Shown here piece by piece: positions 15,301 to 28,440 of a DNA stretch of 64,000 nt. The notes beneath the pieces are model-generated. The model did not search any database, had not been told where the DNA came from, and saw nothing but the letters and a program-made list of their open reading frames with translations. Origin of the DNA: Otis tarda (taxonomy: Eukaryota > Chordata > Aves > Otidiformes > Otididae); contig CM048553.1 in assembly GCA_026413225.1 (NCBI GenBank), positions 24,242,501-24,306,500 on the forward strand, read 5' to 3'. Every line of letters begins with the position of its first letter. Position 1 is the first letter of the stretch. The position numbers were made by a program, and so were the translations under genes.

Positions 15301-16047
15301 TATGCACACAGTTCTCAGTGCATTCTCATAATTTGGAAACAAGTCTCTAAGGGTTTTAGAACAAGCACATCCTCTGCATAAAGCTTTTTGTTCATTTGTT
15401 GCGCATGTGATGTAACTTACAGAACACAACAGCTGCATTGCCCTGGGTTGTCCTTACCAGCACTGCCAGCAGGATCTGGAAGAGCAGCAAGGATTGTCTC
15501 TCTTTAATGAGAAAGATTCTGAAATCTAATTATCTATTATTTGCCTTAATGAGGGGTTAGTATATAACAATTCAACCTGATTCTTAAAGGGGGAGTTGAA
15601 TGGCTTTCCTTCAAGGGTCAGGAAAAAAAAATCCCAAGTAACCCTGTCTTTTTTCAGTGTCCAGCAGCAACACTACCAAGCATTCCTTCAGGCACAATTA
15701 CAATTATATTTATGAGTTGTCTGCCTCTTGCCAAGATTGAATAAATCTGACCTGATTTACGTGTCTAATTAGAGTAATAAGAGGTTTGGGAATTTTTCAG
15801 CTTACAAGCCAAGGGCTCTGGCAAGAACCTTTGTGTCATAATAGATCAAGTAAATTGAGCAGTAATTTGTGCCATTCACAGGTACCTTCCAAACTTCTGT
15901 AATGAAGGTGCTTCAACTTCCTTAATTGTTCCAATTCTGTAGTAAATTCTGGTTTTGCTTACCAAAATCTTTTTCTGTGGAAGACTGGCATGTGTGATGG
16001 CCAATTCTGGCCAACGGGTTGATTGTTTGTATTAGCACTCACTCAAC

Positions 16048-16065
16048 ATTGGTGTTTACACCAAT
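16048..16065. repeat. Short perfect inverted repeat (8-nt arms)
   Basis: ATTGGTGT and ACACCAAT are exact reverse complements separated by TT. The arms are too short to show function. It may be chance in an AT-rich background or a remnant of a small palindromic element. Confidence 0.6.
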
Positions 16066-17267
16066 ATCTTCCTTCTTTAATTTAATTTTAATGTTTTTCT
16101 TCTTAAAAAATGCCAGGTTCACAAGAGGAGCGTCACAAAATCTGTACCTATCTACAAAGTAATGCTAAATGTTTTGAATCCATGGGGACTTCTACAAATA
16201 ATGCAGAGATTGCACAAAGATTGTGTTCTATGGTTGCAAAGAGACTGAATTAAAGGCTTTTGGTTTTTGGAGGGGAGTTACAAAATGAAAGTTGAAAGCT
16301 ACTGTTGAACTGAACTCTCTGACTTAGACATGGCGACAGGCCAAATCCCCCAACATTTTTGGGGTTTTTTTTTTATAAGAGACAAGTTAGCTACTATAGC
16401 TTGACCCTACTCCAATCTGGTTGAAGTTAAGGTCAAGTAGATCAGATGAAGAAGTCTTGAAAGAACTTGCTCCGTTCCACACATTTAGGGGTGAGATATC
16501 TCCATGGCACGGTGCCTTTAGGACAACTGTTCACTGGACCAATCTCTGTATTTAATAGCCTGCATACTAGCTCTTGCAACTTACCAGGAAAGCACCCATG
16601 TTTCTTAAAAACATGTCTAGATTGTCCCAAGGAAGCTGCTTCACATAGATCCTTTTTGTTTTCAAAGAGATTATACATCCCCAAATTCTCAGCTTCACCC
16701 AGACTCCCCCTATAATACTATGTGAGTGTTAAAGGTTAAAGTAAAATAAAAGCTAGTTTATGAAGGTAAAGTTCACACAATTAATTACAAACTTATAAAC
16801 TGCATTGCAAATAGCAGACACATTTAAACATACATACCTACATTTTAACAGCAAAATAGTTATTCCTTAGTGCTCAAGAAACAATAATCACCCAAAAACC
16901 CTTGTTGCAAAAGCTAAGGGTGCAGATTTCATCAAACTACTCCATCTGCTGGACGATTCCCTCCAATCCTGGATGATTTCTCTTAGACTGTTTTTCTGCC
17001 CCTTTTTAATGCAAATGAAACATTCAAAGCTTGATCAGTGTCCTTTCAAAGCAAATGAAATATTCAGGGTTTGCCTTTGATATTCAAAGCACTTCCTGGA
17101 ATCATGACTCCCTCTTTTTTCTCTCCATTTCCAGTTTAAGAAGACCTTTATATTTCAATTTCAACATATTCTGTAGTCCACAGAAGGCACAAGACAAACG
17201 GTTTAACGCTTTCTTGCCTTTACTAGCCTTCCTATGTTGCACCTCATTAAAAGTATAAATTATACAA

Positions 17268-17288
17268 CAATTTGGCTAAGCCAAATTG
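17268..17288. repeat. Perfect inverted repeat (10-nt arms, 1-nt spacer)
   Basis: CAATTTGGCT, a single A, then AGCCAAATTG: the two 10-base arms are exact reverse complements. Pairing stops at once outside the arms. No target-site duplication or transposon-like body was seen around it. Confidence 0.7.
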
Positions 17289-20200
17289 ATTTCTGGTGTG
17301 TTGCTGTTGTTCTATGGAGACCATTCATGACACGTTAGAAATATAGATGTTCTACTCTGTAACAGAGTACTCAGACTTTGTGACTGCCTCCTACCCTTCA
17401 TACATCCTAACCCTCCTACTGAACATTCTTCCCCGAACTCTAAACTCATCTGTTCTAAACAAGATACTGTAGCAACTCTACTTCTTCATAAGTAGGTGTC
17501 TTCTTATATGTTGTGTTCAGTCATGCTTATTCGGTACTCATTTAGGGGTCCTGAATACACCCCCTTTTCAGGATTTGTCCACAGGTACAAAAATTTCTGT
17601 ACAGCCTTCTCATTATCATAGTTTTCATATCCTTTTCTGAATATCAGCACTGGCACCCATCTGCATCCCTGTTCCTCATGTTTTGATGTTAACTCTCACA
17701 GATGACATTTCACACCCAAATGTCTCTTTCAAGGCTCCCAATTAGAGATAATTTCCATCCTGTGGAATCTGTATCTGCTTATCTTCATCGTCTCTTCCCT
17801 TCAGTAAGTTGCCTTCAGTTCTCACCTCTGAAGCATCATCATCATTCTTTCTAGCCCATGTATTCAAAGAAGGGAGCATTGCTTCCTCCAAAGTCTCCTC
17901 CAGCTGAGCCACATTCTGGTTGCTGGGTTTATTGCGGGGAGCTTGTCTATTAAGTCTTTTGCATAGGCTAATTCTGATCCCCCTTTATCTTTCATGATCA
18001 CCCACATACAGGCAGAAACTGGAAGTAGGAAGTCTGCCTCACATCCTCAGCTACTAAACTGCCTTCTAAGTCATGACACACAACCCCAAAACGTAGACAG
18101 CAAACCAATCATACAGATAACAGATTCACTCTCTTCCTAGGAACAAAACATACTCTGCTTGCATTCCAAGCACATTCCAGGCAAGCAGGCTCTTGGTCTT
18201 GTTTCTATTCTCTTTTCTGGCTCCTGTGCACAATAAACCATCAGTGGACTGCAAGAAATGTGAACACTAACCCACTAGTAAACACCTGTTTGGAGACATA
18301 CCTACCTTGTTTAACAGTTATTATCTTTCAGCACAGACTCAGCAAACACATCGTGAACTTCTTTGCATTGGGACCATCTACTATGACACATCAATATTTC
18401 TGCATTTAACCTGATTGCACTTCTGTTTTATTCATTATATTGAGCCAGTGCATGAGTAAATAAAAATATACTTCTAAAGAATCAATTGTGAAAACTGGAA
18501 AGTACAATTTCCTATACTAAAGAATCACCATCTGCGTATATCCTAGTTGATGTGAAAGATTTGAGGGGATGGAGCTCTAAGATCAAGGTTTTTGTGGTCT
18601 CCAATACGTTTCCTGGAATTTCAATCCTTGCAGGTCAGTGCATATTCTACTGGAAAAGTAAAATGTAATGAGCAAAAATATTTGCAGTCTTGAATTATAA
18701 TTAGGGAAGACTAAAAACAGAATTTCCATTCTGCAAGTTCTAACTGATCAGGAAAGACAACTGCTAAGTGCAGACACATAAGCAAGCTGCTGAAAGTTGT
18801 CTGCTTCACTAATAAAATAACAGAGCATTAAATTAAATGCACTTGGGCTTGAAAACTGTTTTAGTGAATGCTTAGGTTTCTTTGACATTAAATGAACTAC
18901 AAAAACTGCTTTAATGTTTAGTACTAACCTCTCCCAGACTTATCAGCCAGCAATGGTGGAATGATGCATCCTATCATGCTTGGCTTCAGTTCAACCAAGC
19001 AAGGTATCAGGCATCTCCTGATCTTTCTGTGCTGGTTTTGCACGCAAGTGTTGAAAAGGCTCCTATTTCAGGCCATGCTTGCTATGGCTGCACCAAAGAT
19101 GGCCCTAGATAAGAGTCACCATATCTCTCTTTGGGTTTCGACAGAGGGACCAGCTTCAAAACACCACAAAGACAAATGATCCAGCATACAGATAAGGCCT
19201 GGCCCTGAACTTCACAAACATTTTTATCAGTTTATGTCATTATGAGGCTGAGACCAACACTCACATATGGGAGATCTCAGTCAATGTTTCTCTACAAAGA
19301 GGCCTGCGCAACCCAAGCTGTGGACCACATTACCTCAGGGAGGAAAGAAACGCAGAGCACAGATAAGAAACCAAATCAATATTCCTCCCTACCAATCCAC
19401 CCAGAGCAAATCAAAACTGCCCTCCCATTTTGCAAGCTACAGAGGAGAGTGAGACGGAATCATATATATTGCTTTGAAATGAATCCTCTTAGCACACAGC
19501 TAGAGTAGCACAACAAAATGTAATTGATGTCTGTTAGCACAAGCTTGAGTTAGCACAGCTCGAGGACTCAAGCAGATAAAAGTTCCTGAGAGGACCAATG
19601 GGCAAGAGAGCGCCCTTGTTCAGACAAAGGCGTTCCTACATTTCCATGTACCAAAGCAGGGACAGAAGAAACTTATTGTGAGAAAAGAAATATGGGGAAA
19701 TTAAGACAGAAATTACTCAGAACAGATCCAATGATAGTATTTATAAAGGAATTTGGTACTTTGCCTTCTACACTCTAATAAGGATAGCACCTATTCAGTA
19801 GTGGTATTTCTTTTACTTACTATAACCAGTCTATTACATTCCAGGCACATATCAGCAACTTGCTGAATTCTTACTGTAAGACTCAACATTCTGTGTAGTT
19901 CCCCAAGCAAAATTGTGCGGAAATAATCTGTCTGCAAGAAAAACATCTACCAGACTGAAGACACCATACCAAGTTCACACTGTAATACCTTCAGCATCCC
20001 TTTGCAATTCTTCCTATGAGGCACAGTGTATGAAATCACATTTAAACCAGGCTTAGATATCAAAGGCATGTTAACTATGAAAATAATACCACATGAATCC
20101 TTAATTGAAATCAGTATTATAATAAACTCTAACAAAAGGTCTTTGGCAGACCAGTTAAAGGAGAAAATACTGAACTGAAATACTGAAGTTTCTTTAGAGT

Positions 20201-20760
20201 GTCTTTATTTTCATTTTGTCTCAGGAAATTTGCATAATTCATTGAAAACACCATCAATGAGACAAATTAAAATAATGCCTCTTATTTGCCTAAGAGATGA
20301 GTGTTTTCTCCATTTAGTTTAGATGGAGCATTAATACTTACTGGTTGCCGTGATGCCTCATGTTTGCATACGCACAGATACACCTGTATTTATATAGTAC
20401 CCAAGTTTCTTATACGTACATAACTATTTCTGACCCAAACCCAAAAATGCTTTGAAAAATATGTCCTATAAGGATGCATTCCAAAATTTTCACATCATCA
20501 ATATATTTTCTGTACTCAGAAGAAGATCAAGTAGGTTACAGGTGAGTGTGACATTTTCTATTCCTGGAAAAATCAGTATCTCTGACCTTGTGAGGGGATC
20601 GTCTTACGAGTATTGGAGACTGACATGTCTGTGCATCACCAATCCATCTGTCCATAACTACAGGGGATGATTCAAGCAGTTCAGCCTAAATATAAGAATC
20701 TTCTTGCATCAGTGTGAACTCATCAGTTAACACAGTCGAACAAAGCCAGGTTAAGTAATG

Positions 20761-20845
20761 ATAGAAATAAAAAGACCATTAGGATCGGCTAATGAGCTTA
20801 CAGACTACTTAGTCCGACTTCACACCTTCACCTGACACAGAAGCA
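20761..20845 (-). repeat. Possible ancient CR1-like 3' end
   Basis: The plus strand shows ATAGAAATAAAAAGACCATT, then AGGATC, then TTAGTCCGACTT and CCTGACACAG. These resemble, in order, the old amniote CR1-type tail as I remember it (gaccattgtgatcatctagt followed by ctgacctcctg and acacag). A stretch of about 20 bases between the two halves does not match. The call is tentative and rests on word matches alone. Confidence 0.3.
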
Positions 20846-23292
20846 GAGGCATCTCATGTCTCATGTGAACAGGAGACTCAGCTCTTGGTAGGAGAAACGT
20901 AAGTTCAGGTTGTTCCAGTTTGTGCAAAGTGGTGTAGCCCAGTGGCGGCTCTGTCTTGCCTGAGTTGGTCTGCCAGCTTGGGCAGCATCAGAATAAAGAG
21001 GGAAATAAAAGAAGCAGAGCCACTGTGGCCTCAGGATGTCATAAAGGGTGCTCTTTGTACCAACTGCATTTACTGCCCTGGTAAAAAATACACTACTTCT
21101 TCAATAGAAAAAAAATATATTTCTGCAATTAAATAATATGTGAGTGTGTCAAATAAGATTCTTCAAGTATCACTGCTTTATACTGTCATTCATGCCTACT
21201 GAATGGTCTCTAAATGCTGTCTTATCACCAGCACATCAATCATCTTGCCAATTCCAAAATAATGTAAATAAACTTCTGAAAGTGAATGACTATGTTCTGC
21301 AAAAAGTTTTTCTTCAGGTACTGAAGTTCATTGCAGAAATAAAAGTTCTTCAGAACTGCTGCATGATAAAGCACAATACTTGTACAGTTTTCCAGCTTCC
21401 TTTTAGGTAGAACCTTTTAACTTCATCTTTCCCTAGTGCAGTCCTTTAATTTATAATTGATTTAATCATCAAAAAATGTGGCCTAATTACATAAAAGGCT
21501 CCTTAGTGCAATGAACAATTAGTAGTATTCAGTGTGTTTCAGTCTCAAAACAGCAGATTTCAACACTCTTGCAGATTTCAGATATACAAATCAAGGACAC
21601 CATCTCAAAACTAACAAGAGCTTGGTTTATATCTTGAGCAATATGCATTCGAAAAGAACACATCACTTCCCCCTTACAAGTTGTATGTTCTTTTTATTTT
21701 GTTCTTTACCACCACCTCCTGTGGTGTAAGAAGCAAAAACTTTTCAATAGGAAGAAAGGTGAAGCCTGCTTTAGGCTCTCAACATGAAGTCTTATACCAA
21801 GGGTATAAGAAGGAATGTAAGATATTGGACAAAAGTGCTTAGTAAATGTTTAAAGCAGCATTAAATGTCAATAAATTGGATGTTTTGAAAAAAATGCAGA
21901 TGCTCCTGTCAGCAAGGAGGGATCCAGCTAAGATAAGCTCTGCATAAAATTACCTTCTTATCATTAAATGTTTGTAATTGGCAGCTCTAAATTATTCTTC
22001 CTTTATTCCCTCATCTGGTGTTTTATTGGTTACAACATTATTTGCTGCTAATTTTATTTCTGTCCTGTGATAATGTATAAAAGTTACTGTGAAACTAATG
22101 TGTGCATACTGTGAGTTTAATGCGCATCTCTTGCTGTTCTTAGGGCTGCAGGGCAGGCCTGCTTGGGTTTGCTGCATGGGTACGTTTTCTTATGTAACAA
22201 ACACAGCTAAAGCTGATAACAGCTTTAAATAAATCTCTAATTGAAGATATTTTTCTACCTGCAGGAGAAAGTAGAAAACATTCACTCTATACCTTGAGAG
22301 GGAAATAAACAGCATGAACTAAGGAGGATGACCTGAAAAGAGATGTGTTTCGTACATAACAGGACAAGCTAAGTCATCAGTCCTTTGGATAACAGGAGTT
22401 ACAGACAGAGACAAAATTTATTATTCAAAGATTTATTCAAATCAACCATTACAAAGAGATTCTCTATGTCCCAGTTTGAAGCTTTAACAGACACTGATAG
22501 CATTACCATCCCCTGACTGGGCTCCAGCTACTTAATAAAAGCTACATGTAGTTTGCAGAGTCTCTGTGCTTTCAAGTTCCCCATCCTAGGCACCACTTAC
22601 AGCACAGTCAAGCTCCTTATCACTGCCAGATCCAGCCATGCATCTAGTCAACCCTCAACACTGCAGTTTTCACCAAGGGGAAATCCAGGCACGTGGGCCA
22701 AATGGACTTTGTCAGCTAAGCGTAATGACAGCCAACGCAGATTCTTGACATTACTGATGCTGAAATTTTGGGGAAAATTTTGTCCTCAGCCCAGATTTTG
22801 AGGTATTCTAAGGAAAGCTGTATCTGAAATGATAACCAGCTTTTAGTATAAAAGTGCAGTATTACTCTAATTTTAATGGGACCTTCTATGTTCCCTAGCA
22901 TTTTGAAAATCAAGACACCCAGACCAGATTTAGATTAATAACTTTGAAATGTTTGTACTGAGGAAAATGGAACTAAAAGGGATGTGCCTCATGAGTAAGA
23001 ATAAGGGTAATATGGAGTTGGGTACCCAGTTCCCAGAGAAATTTACTACAATTTAGGCACCAGTAACTTTCTGACATTTCATCTTACATATATAACTTGT
23101 CTGAAGTAGCTGTAAAAGTATCACTGATTGCTTTCTTTTTCCCAAAACAATCTATATGAATTTTTCTAGTCTAATTTCTTTTTCACTACAAGAAAGTCCT
23201 TCCCTCTCCATTCAAATGTGAAACATGTATTCGTTTTCATCCACATACATTTATTTCCAATTGTCTGGACTTATTTATCCACTATATACACC
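20846..23292. other. Intergenic, no gene seen
   Basis: AT-rich unique-looking sequence. Its open frames are short and have no recognisable domains. I see no repeat tail, RNA gene or long tandem array here. Confidence 0.5.
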
Positions 23293-24320
23293 AAGAGAAG
23301 AATTTCAGATCACCATGGCAAAATGGACTTGACTTGGGGAAATTAGTTTAATTTATTAACAATCAAATCAGAGTAGGATAATAAGAAATAAAAACTACAT
23401 CTTAAAACACCTTCCCCCCCACCCCTCCCTTCTTCCAAGGCTCAACTTTACTCCCAATTTTCTCCACCTCCTCCCCAACAAGCAGTGCAGGGGGATGGGG
23501 AATGGGGTTTGTGGTCAGTTCATCACACATTGTCTCTGCCACTCCTTCCTCCTCAGGCGGGGGGGGGTCCTCATACTCTTCCCCTGCTCCAGCGTAAGTC
23601 CTTCCCATGGGAGACAGTCCTCCATGAACTGCTCCAGTGTGGGTTCCTTCCATGGGCTGCAGTCCCTCAGAAACAGACTGGGCCAGACGTGGGTCCCCCC
23701 CCGCCAGCAAACCTGCTCCAGCGTGGGGCCACAGCTCCTGCCAGGAGCCTGCTGCAGCAGGGGCTTCCCATGGGGCCCCGGCTTCCTTCAGGCATCCACC
23801 TGCCTCGGCGTGGGGTCCTCCATGGGTTGCAGGGGAATCTCTGCTCTGGTGCCTGGATCACCTCCTCCCCCTCCTTCTTCATCGACCGGGGTGTCTGCAG
23901 AGTCCTTCCTCTCACATGTTCTCCCTCCAATCTCTGGCTACAGTTGCTGTTGAGCAGGGTTTTTTTTCCCTTCTCAACTATGTTATCCCAGAGTCACTAC
24001 CACTGTAGCTGATGGGCTTGGCCTTGGCCAGCGGTGGGTCCATCTTCGAGCTGGCTGGCATTGGCTCTATCAGACATAGAGAAGCTTTCCATGGAGCCAC
24101 ATTTGGCAAGAAAACTTTGCGGCTGCAGGAGATCCACAATAAAAATTCCCATCTCAGGGAGCCACATCAATGGTGCTGCAATTTTTGCCCGGTCACACAG
24201 CACAGAGGGAGCACCGTCTTGATACAAGCAGAGCTAATGAAAGAGGCTACAGCCATCTCACAGGTAAGTCCACCTCCAGGATCCCCAGAACCCATTCCAA
24301 TGGGGAAGCAGCTCTAGTGA
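23293..24320 (-). mobile_element. Fossil avian endogenous retrovirus LTR (solo-LTR-like, probably ERV-L type)
   Basis: This is a GC-rich block in AT-rich surroundings. On the minus strand it matches the LTR type that is abundant in bird genomes: reiterated units of about 60 bases containing CTGGAGCAG and CCCATGG words, a stretch rich in GAGGAGG, and then a polyadenylation signal (AATAAA on the minus strand, 23352-23357) followed by the typical ACTTGGGG-side sequence. No retroviral gene region or second LTR is visible nearby, so it looks like a solo LTR. It is clearly diverged and degraded, and I regard it as an old fossil. Outer boundaries are approximate because terminal repeats and a target duplication could not be fixed. 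The open frames inside it are incidental. Confidence 0.7.
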
Positions 24321-27300
24321 CTACAAACCAGCTGGGAGTTTCTCCCATAGCCTCAATGCTCCCAGGCAACTAGTTAAAGCTTTGATTTGGCCTCTTTACC
24401 CTGATTAACAGAAAGGAAAAGAGTTAAAAGTACATAGCTCAACAGGTGCCTCACTCAACACAAACTTCACAAAAATAACAACTTCCATGTGTTGGTCTCT
24501 GCTGGTATTTAACTATATGTTTCCGATTTCTTCATCTCCTTGATTTCATCTGCTCAGGGTTCATCAACAGTTTGCAAAGAATTTAATTAGGACAAGTTAA
24601 CTAAGTATTTTCAATTGCTATCAAAACAGTACAGACATTTCAAACTGAGCTATCTAAGAAACCTGTAGCTGTGTGTCCTTGGAAGAACAAGAAACCCAAA
24701 CCACAGAAACTCTATAACATCTTCATTTAATAAAATTAGAAATTTTATAAATTCAGAAAGAGAAATTTTATAAATTCAGAGGTTCAAATAAACACATTTA
24801 CTGTATCTCCTGTCAGTGGCTTCTCCTGGTTAAATCAAACCATAGTGAGAAAAAAAAAATCGTAAATAAATGTACTGAAAGCTAGGAAAACAGGAAAAGC
24901 ATTCTCAAACTCCCAGTGTGAAATTAAAGGATTGCTCTTAGTAGCCTAAGCATTGATTTTCCCATCCTCAATGTCAAACTAATTTGTTTCTAATTTTAAT
25001 GGGATTAACCTAGACAAATTATCCATTGGCCAGTAAAGGCTTCTAAGAATACAGCATCTTACAACACTGCAGCATTTTAAGGTTTAACTTCCAGCTTATT
25101 ACAGGCTGATAAAACAGTGAGCAGTACAAACAATATTAAATATCTTTTGAGGATTTTGCATTTTTGTTTTTGAATTGAGACTTGATGAACATCATGATGC
25201 CAAGTAAATCTGGGATGCATGGCATGAAAGCTTCCTTGTAAAGAAATCTATCACACAGTGGAGCAACTTCCCAAAAGACAGGCTGTCAGTTTTTTAAACT
25301 GGCTGGATCACACAGTCAGGAGGATACTGGCTAACAGTGTTATTTAACCTCTTTTCACATGGAGGACCATTTACAGCTTTAAAAAAAAAAAAACCCACAA
25401 AACTTAAAGACTGTCTCATATAAAGTTCTCAAAATACCTTGTCATTTCCACTCAAATAAAAATCAGGCTAAATCCTAAATATTGATTTTTTCACTCTTAT
25501 TACCCACTATTTTATTTGCTTACTTCCTTTTTTATACTCCAAGGACATTGTAGCTGGGGTTTTACTATTTTTTTCCAAGATAAGTTTTCAATACCTTATG
25601 GATCAACAGTGATCCTTGGCTTACGAGTTGTGAAAAGAAGCCATGCAGATAAATGAAGCTAACTTTCATTATATATATTCCCCCTGCTTTCCATAATATA
25701 TTTTACTAACATTCAGGAGGAAATGCATTGAAAAATATGCAGAGCCTCAAAAGACATTTATAGGAATTTGACCTTATCAACCGGCTAGACCCAGAAAGAA
25801 AATCTGAGTGCTTCAGCAATGACGTTTAAAGATATATGTGCATTTGTACTTCAAATTTTATGCTTCTGTGCAAATGATGAAGAATTTAAGAATGGAAAAG
25901 GAAACTAAACCCTAGGGCATAACTACTTGAGGGAGAAGCTATCTTTTTATTTACTATTTTCTGTAGAGCACAACTAGAGCATTTAGCTGGAGTCATAACT
26001 AATAAGGATAACTAATAAGGATAAAGTAATAAAGGAAAGTACATTTTTAAGACAAAATCAGTTGCTGGAGTAGAAGAGTGCAATATCATATGTATTACTT
26101 AACTGGATAAACTGGCAGGTGCAGCTGAGGAAAGGACCATGTACCCACGCACACAATAGTGAACCAAGCATCCTTACAAATTACAGCCAACAGAGCACAG
26201 CAGACAAAGATTTCACCATGGTCCAAAGAGCTGAAATGTTGGCTTACCCCTTTGCATCACCAGTGACTCTCAAGCAGAGCCAAAAAAGGAAGAGCAAGAG
26301 AAAGGCTGTTGAGAGACATCGAGTGTGCACTGGGAATGATGGATGAGCAGTGCCTTGGGTGTTCCCATCTTCACAGGAAGAGCCATTCGAACCCTCTGTG
26401 ATCTGTTCTCTGAGCAGCAGGAGACCAGATCAAGGCAAAGTCATTCTTTTCCTGTCTTACAGACAGCTCGCACACAAGTCAATAGGAGGCTTTCATCGAG
26501 CAAGAAGTTACTTCAGTAAGTCAAACTCCTTTTTGAGTTTTTACATCAACACGCAGCCTAACTGGTAACTTTTTTAACAATAATGCTCTTAAAGCTTAGG
26601 TGAATTAGATTTTTCTTTTAAGCTGTTTGCTATTCAGAGGTAGGATGGTACATTTTACGTGTCTTCACTGCCACCTTTTGGTCAAACTTTTTTCTTGTTG
26701 CTTTTTTTTTTTTTTATTTCTTTTTAAAGCAATACATAAAGAGTAATGTAACAAAACAAAACAAAACAAAAAAAACAAAGAAAAAAACCCAAAAGTATAT
26801 CCTGAGCAAAAGACTGTGCAAGATGATACAAATACAATTTTTCAGTATCAACATTTTCAAAGCCTAAAACAAGAAAAAAGAAAAAAAAAGAAAAAATAAC
26901 AAGAAAAAGGTCAGACAAGAAAAAAAAACAGACCTATTTTATCCTAAATTCAGTTGCAGAAAGGTTCACTGCTGTTGATTCGCAGCCTTCCTGAGGTACT
27001 GTGATTGAATACAGATGTATAAAGCTGTCTTTGGATGTGCTGACTTCAGAGACAGAGTTTAGTTGTTTTCTCTCTATGGATCAATGCCTCCCACTAAATA
27101 CTTGTTTCGTTTTGATAGTTAGCTGCTCTTTGAGCATTATTAGAATTCACATTTGTTCTGTGTAAATGCACAGTAGAATCCTATTTCATGACAAAGGCTG
27201 CTTGGTGTCACTGAAATACACATATAACATTTTAATAAATTATTATTACCGTGAGATTAATGTAAAGTTTATACAGCAACAGCACTGAAAATGCAACTGG

Positions 27301-28274
27301 AGAAGACTTCACTGTATATACACATTAGCAAAGTGATTATTCATGGCCAAAGTATTTACCATTCCAAAGAAAATAATAATATTATTACATTTGTTGATTC
27401 CTCAAGTAACCTGTAATGGTCTTTGGTGTTGAGGAGCCTCAAAAAGGCATGGAGCGGGCAGTCAGCTTGCTCTCTCCCCTTGCTTCCCACAGTCTTAGCA
27501 GAGGGAGGCAGGGCAAGGCCAAGAGGAGGAACAGATATCACCATCCACCCTATTATTTCCACTCAATGAACGGTTCTTAAGAGAGCAGCTCTGACTGGTA
27601 TTAGGTAAAATAATTTTCAGGATGCTTTAACACCTGGTGCACACTGGCAGAGCACCAGAAACTACTAATCCCTAGCAGTCTTTTCTCACAGCCACCACCA
27701 AAGTCATCTGCTGTCCTCAGGAGACAACACAAAATCGGGTCCCTGTTGAAGCTATTTTGCATTCTAATAAATCAGGAAAAAAGTATGTGCCAGAGAGCTG
27801 AACAGTATTCTAATTTGTACCTCCACTAAAAAAAAAAAAAAAAAAAAAAAAAAGGAGTCATTTACAAGTACCTATCACATGCTTAGACCAACTGGGATCA
27901 GGACTTAGAATGTGCCTGCTCATTTATTAAGGGCTTAACTCTTCCTTCATTAAACAAAATGTTACACAGACAAGAAGAAGCAGCATCACTACTTTCTGGC
28001 TGCCACAAAGTGTTTGAATGAGTCTAAATTAGTATGAGCCCAGAACGCTCTGGGTAGGGATACACCTTCGCTATGAGACTGGGTAAGATAAAGGAACATG
28101 TGGTAGAGAAGTGTGTCAACCTGATAAAGATTAAATTAAAGTAGCAGATGCATTTGTACACATTTAATAAAGTCTCGGGCTTACAATTTAGCACATCCCA
28201 AACCTAGCAAGTGTAAGTATAGCAATTGCTACTACCCTTGCTCTGCTCTACTATTTGCCCTTTATGATTTCAAA
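24321..28274. other. Intergenic, no gene seen; minor tandem duplications and A-rich tracts
   Basis: A 23-base period duplication lies at 24739-24780 (two copies of GAAATTTTATAAATTCAGA) and a 13-base duplication at 25995-26020 (ATAACTAATAAGG twice). Roughly 26701-26935 is a T run followed by A-rich CAAAA-type low-complexity sequence. A pure A tract at 27828-27853 is listed separately. Nothing protein-like was found on either strand. Confidence 0.5.
27828..27853. repeat. Poly(A) tract, 26 nt
   Basis: Twenty-six consecutive A on the plus strand. It could be an A tail of a retroposed sequence inserted in plus orientation, but the preceding bases show no recognisable retrotransposon or mRNA, so a plain homopolymer is equally likely. 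Confidence 0.9.
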
Positions 28275-28440
28275 ACATTTTCATAGACATCAGGACAACC
28301 ATCCTTACATTACAGAGGGGGAAACAGAGCACAGAGCAGTGATGAAACTTTTCCAAAGTCACCCAACAAGCTGTAAAAGAGGCAAAGAAAGAAGTCATCA
28401 GAGTCCTACTGCGGGATGTTTTCCTCCAGTCCATCCTGCC
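28275..28440 (+). repeat. MIR-like ancient SINE fragment
   Basis: ACATTACAGAGGGGGAAACA, then AGCACAGAGCAG, then CCAAAGTCACCCAACAAG, then GAAGTCATCAGAGTCCTA follow the order of the MIR core and 3' region as I remember it (ttttacagatgaggaaactg, gaggcacagagag, cccaaggtcacacag, and so on). Divergence is high and there are small gaps, as expected of a SINE predating birds. The family name is from memory and unconfirmed. Confidence 0.5.

Larger units (their letters stand above)
6359..20760. other. Intergenic, AT-rich, no supported gene
   Basis: No open frame here has recognisable protein similarity. A short GT run lies at 10249-10262, and an AT-rich stretch with TATA runs lies at about 14340-14440. 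Two small inverted repeats (16048-16065 and 17268-17288) are listed separately. About 15480-15860 is complex, repeat-free sequence with several TAATTA-like homeodomain-type words and could be a conserved non-coding element, but that is only an impression. The regions 16.4-17.0 kb and 18.9-19.7 kb are slightly more GC-rich, and I could not assign them to a repeat family. Confidence 0.5.

Noticed and set aside
18900-19700. Moderately GC-rich stretch considered as another LTR or repeat
   Set aside because: I could not match it to any family or find terminal repeats, so it was left as unassigned intergenic sequence.
23402-24317. Overlapping frames inside the fossil LTR as possible genes
   Set aside because: They follow the LTR's repeat units and match no gene. 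The whole block is better explained as an LTR.
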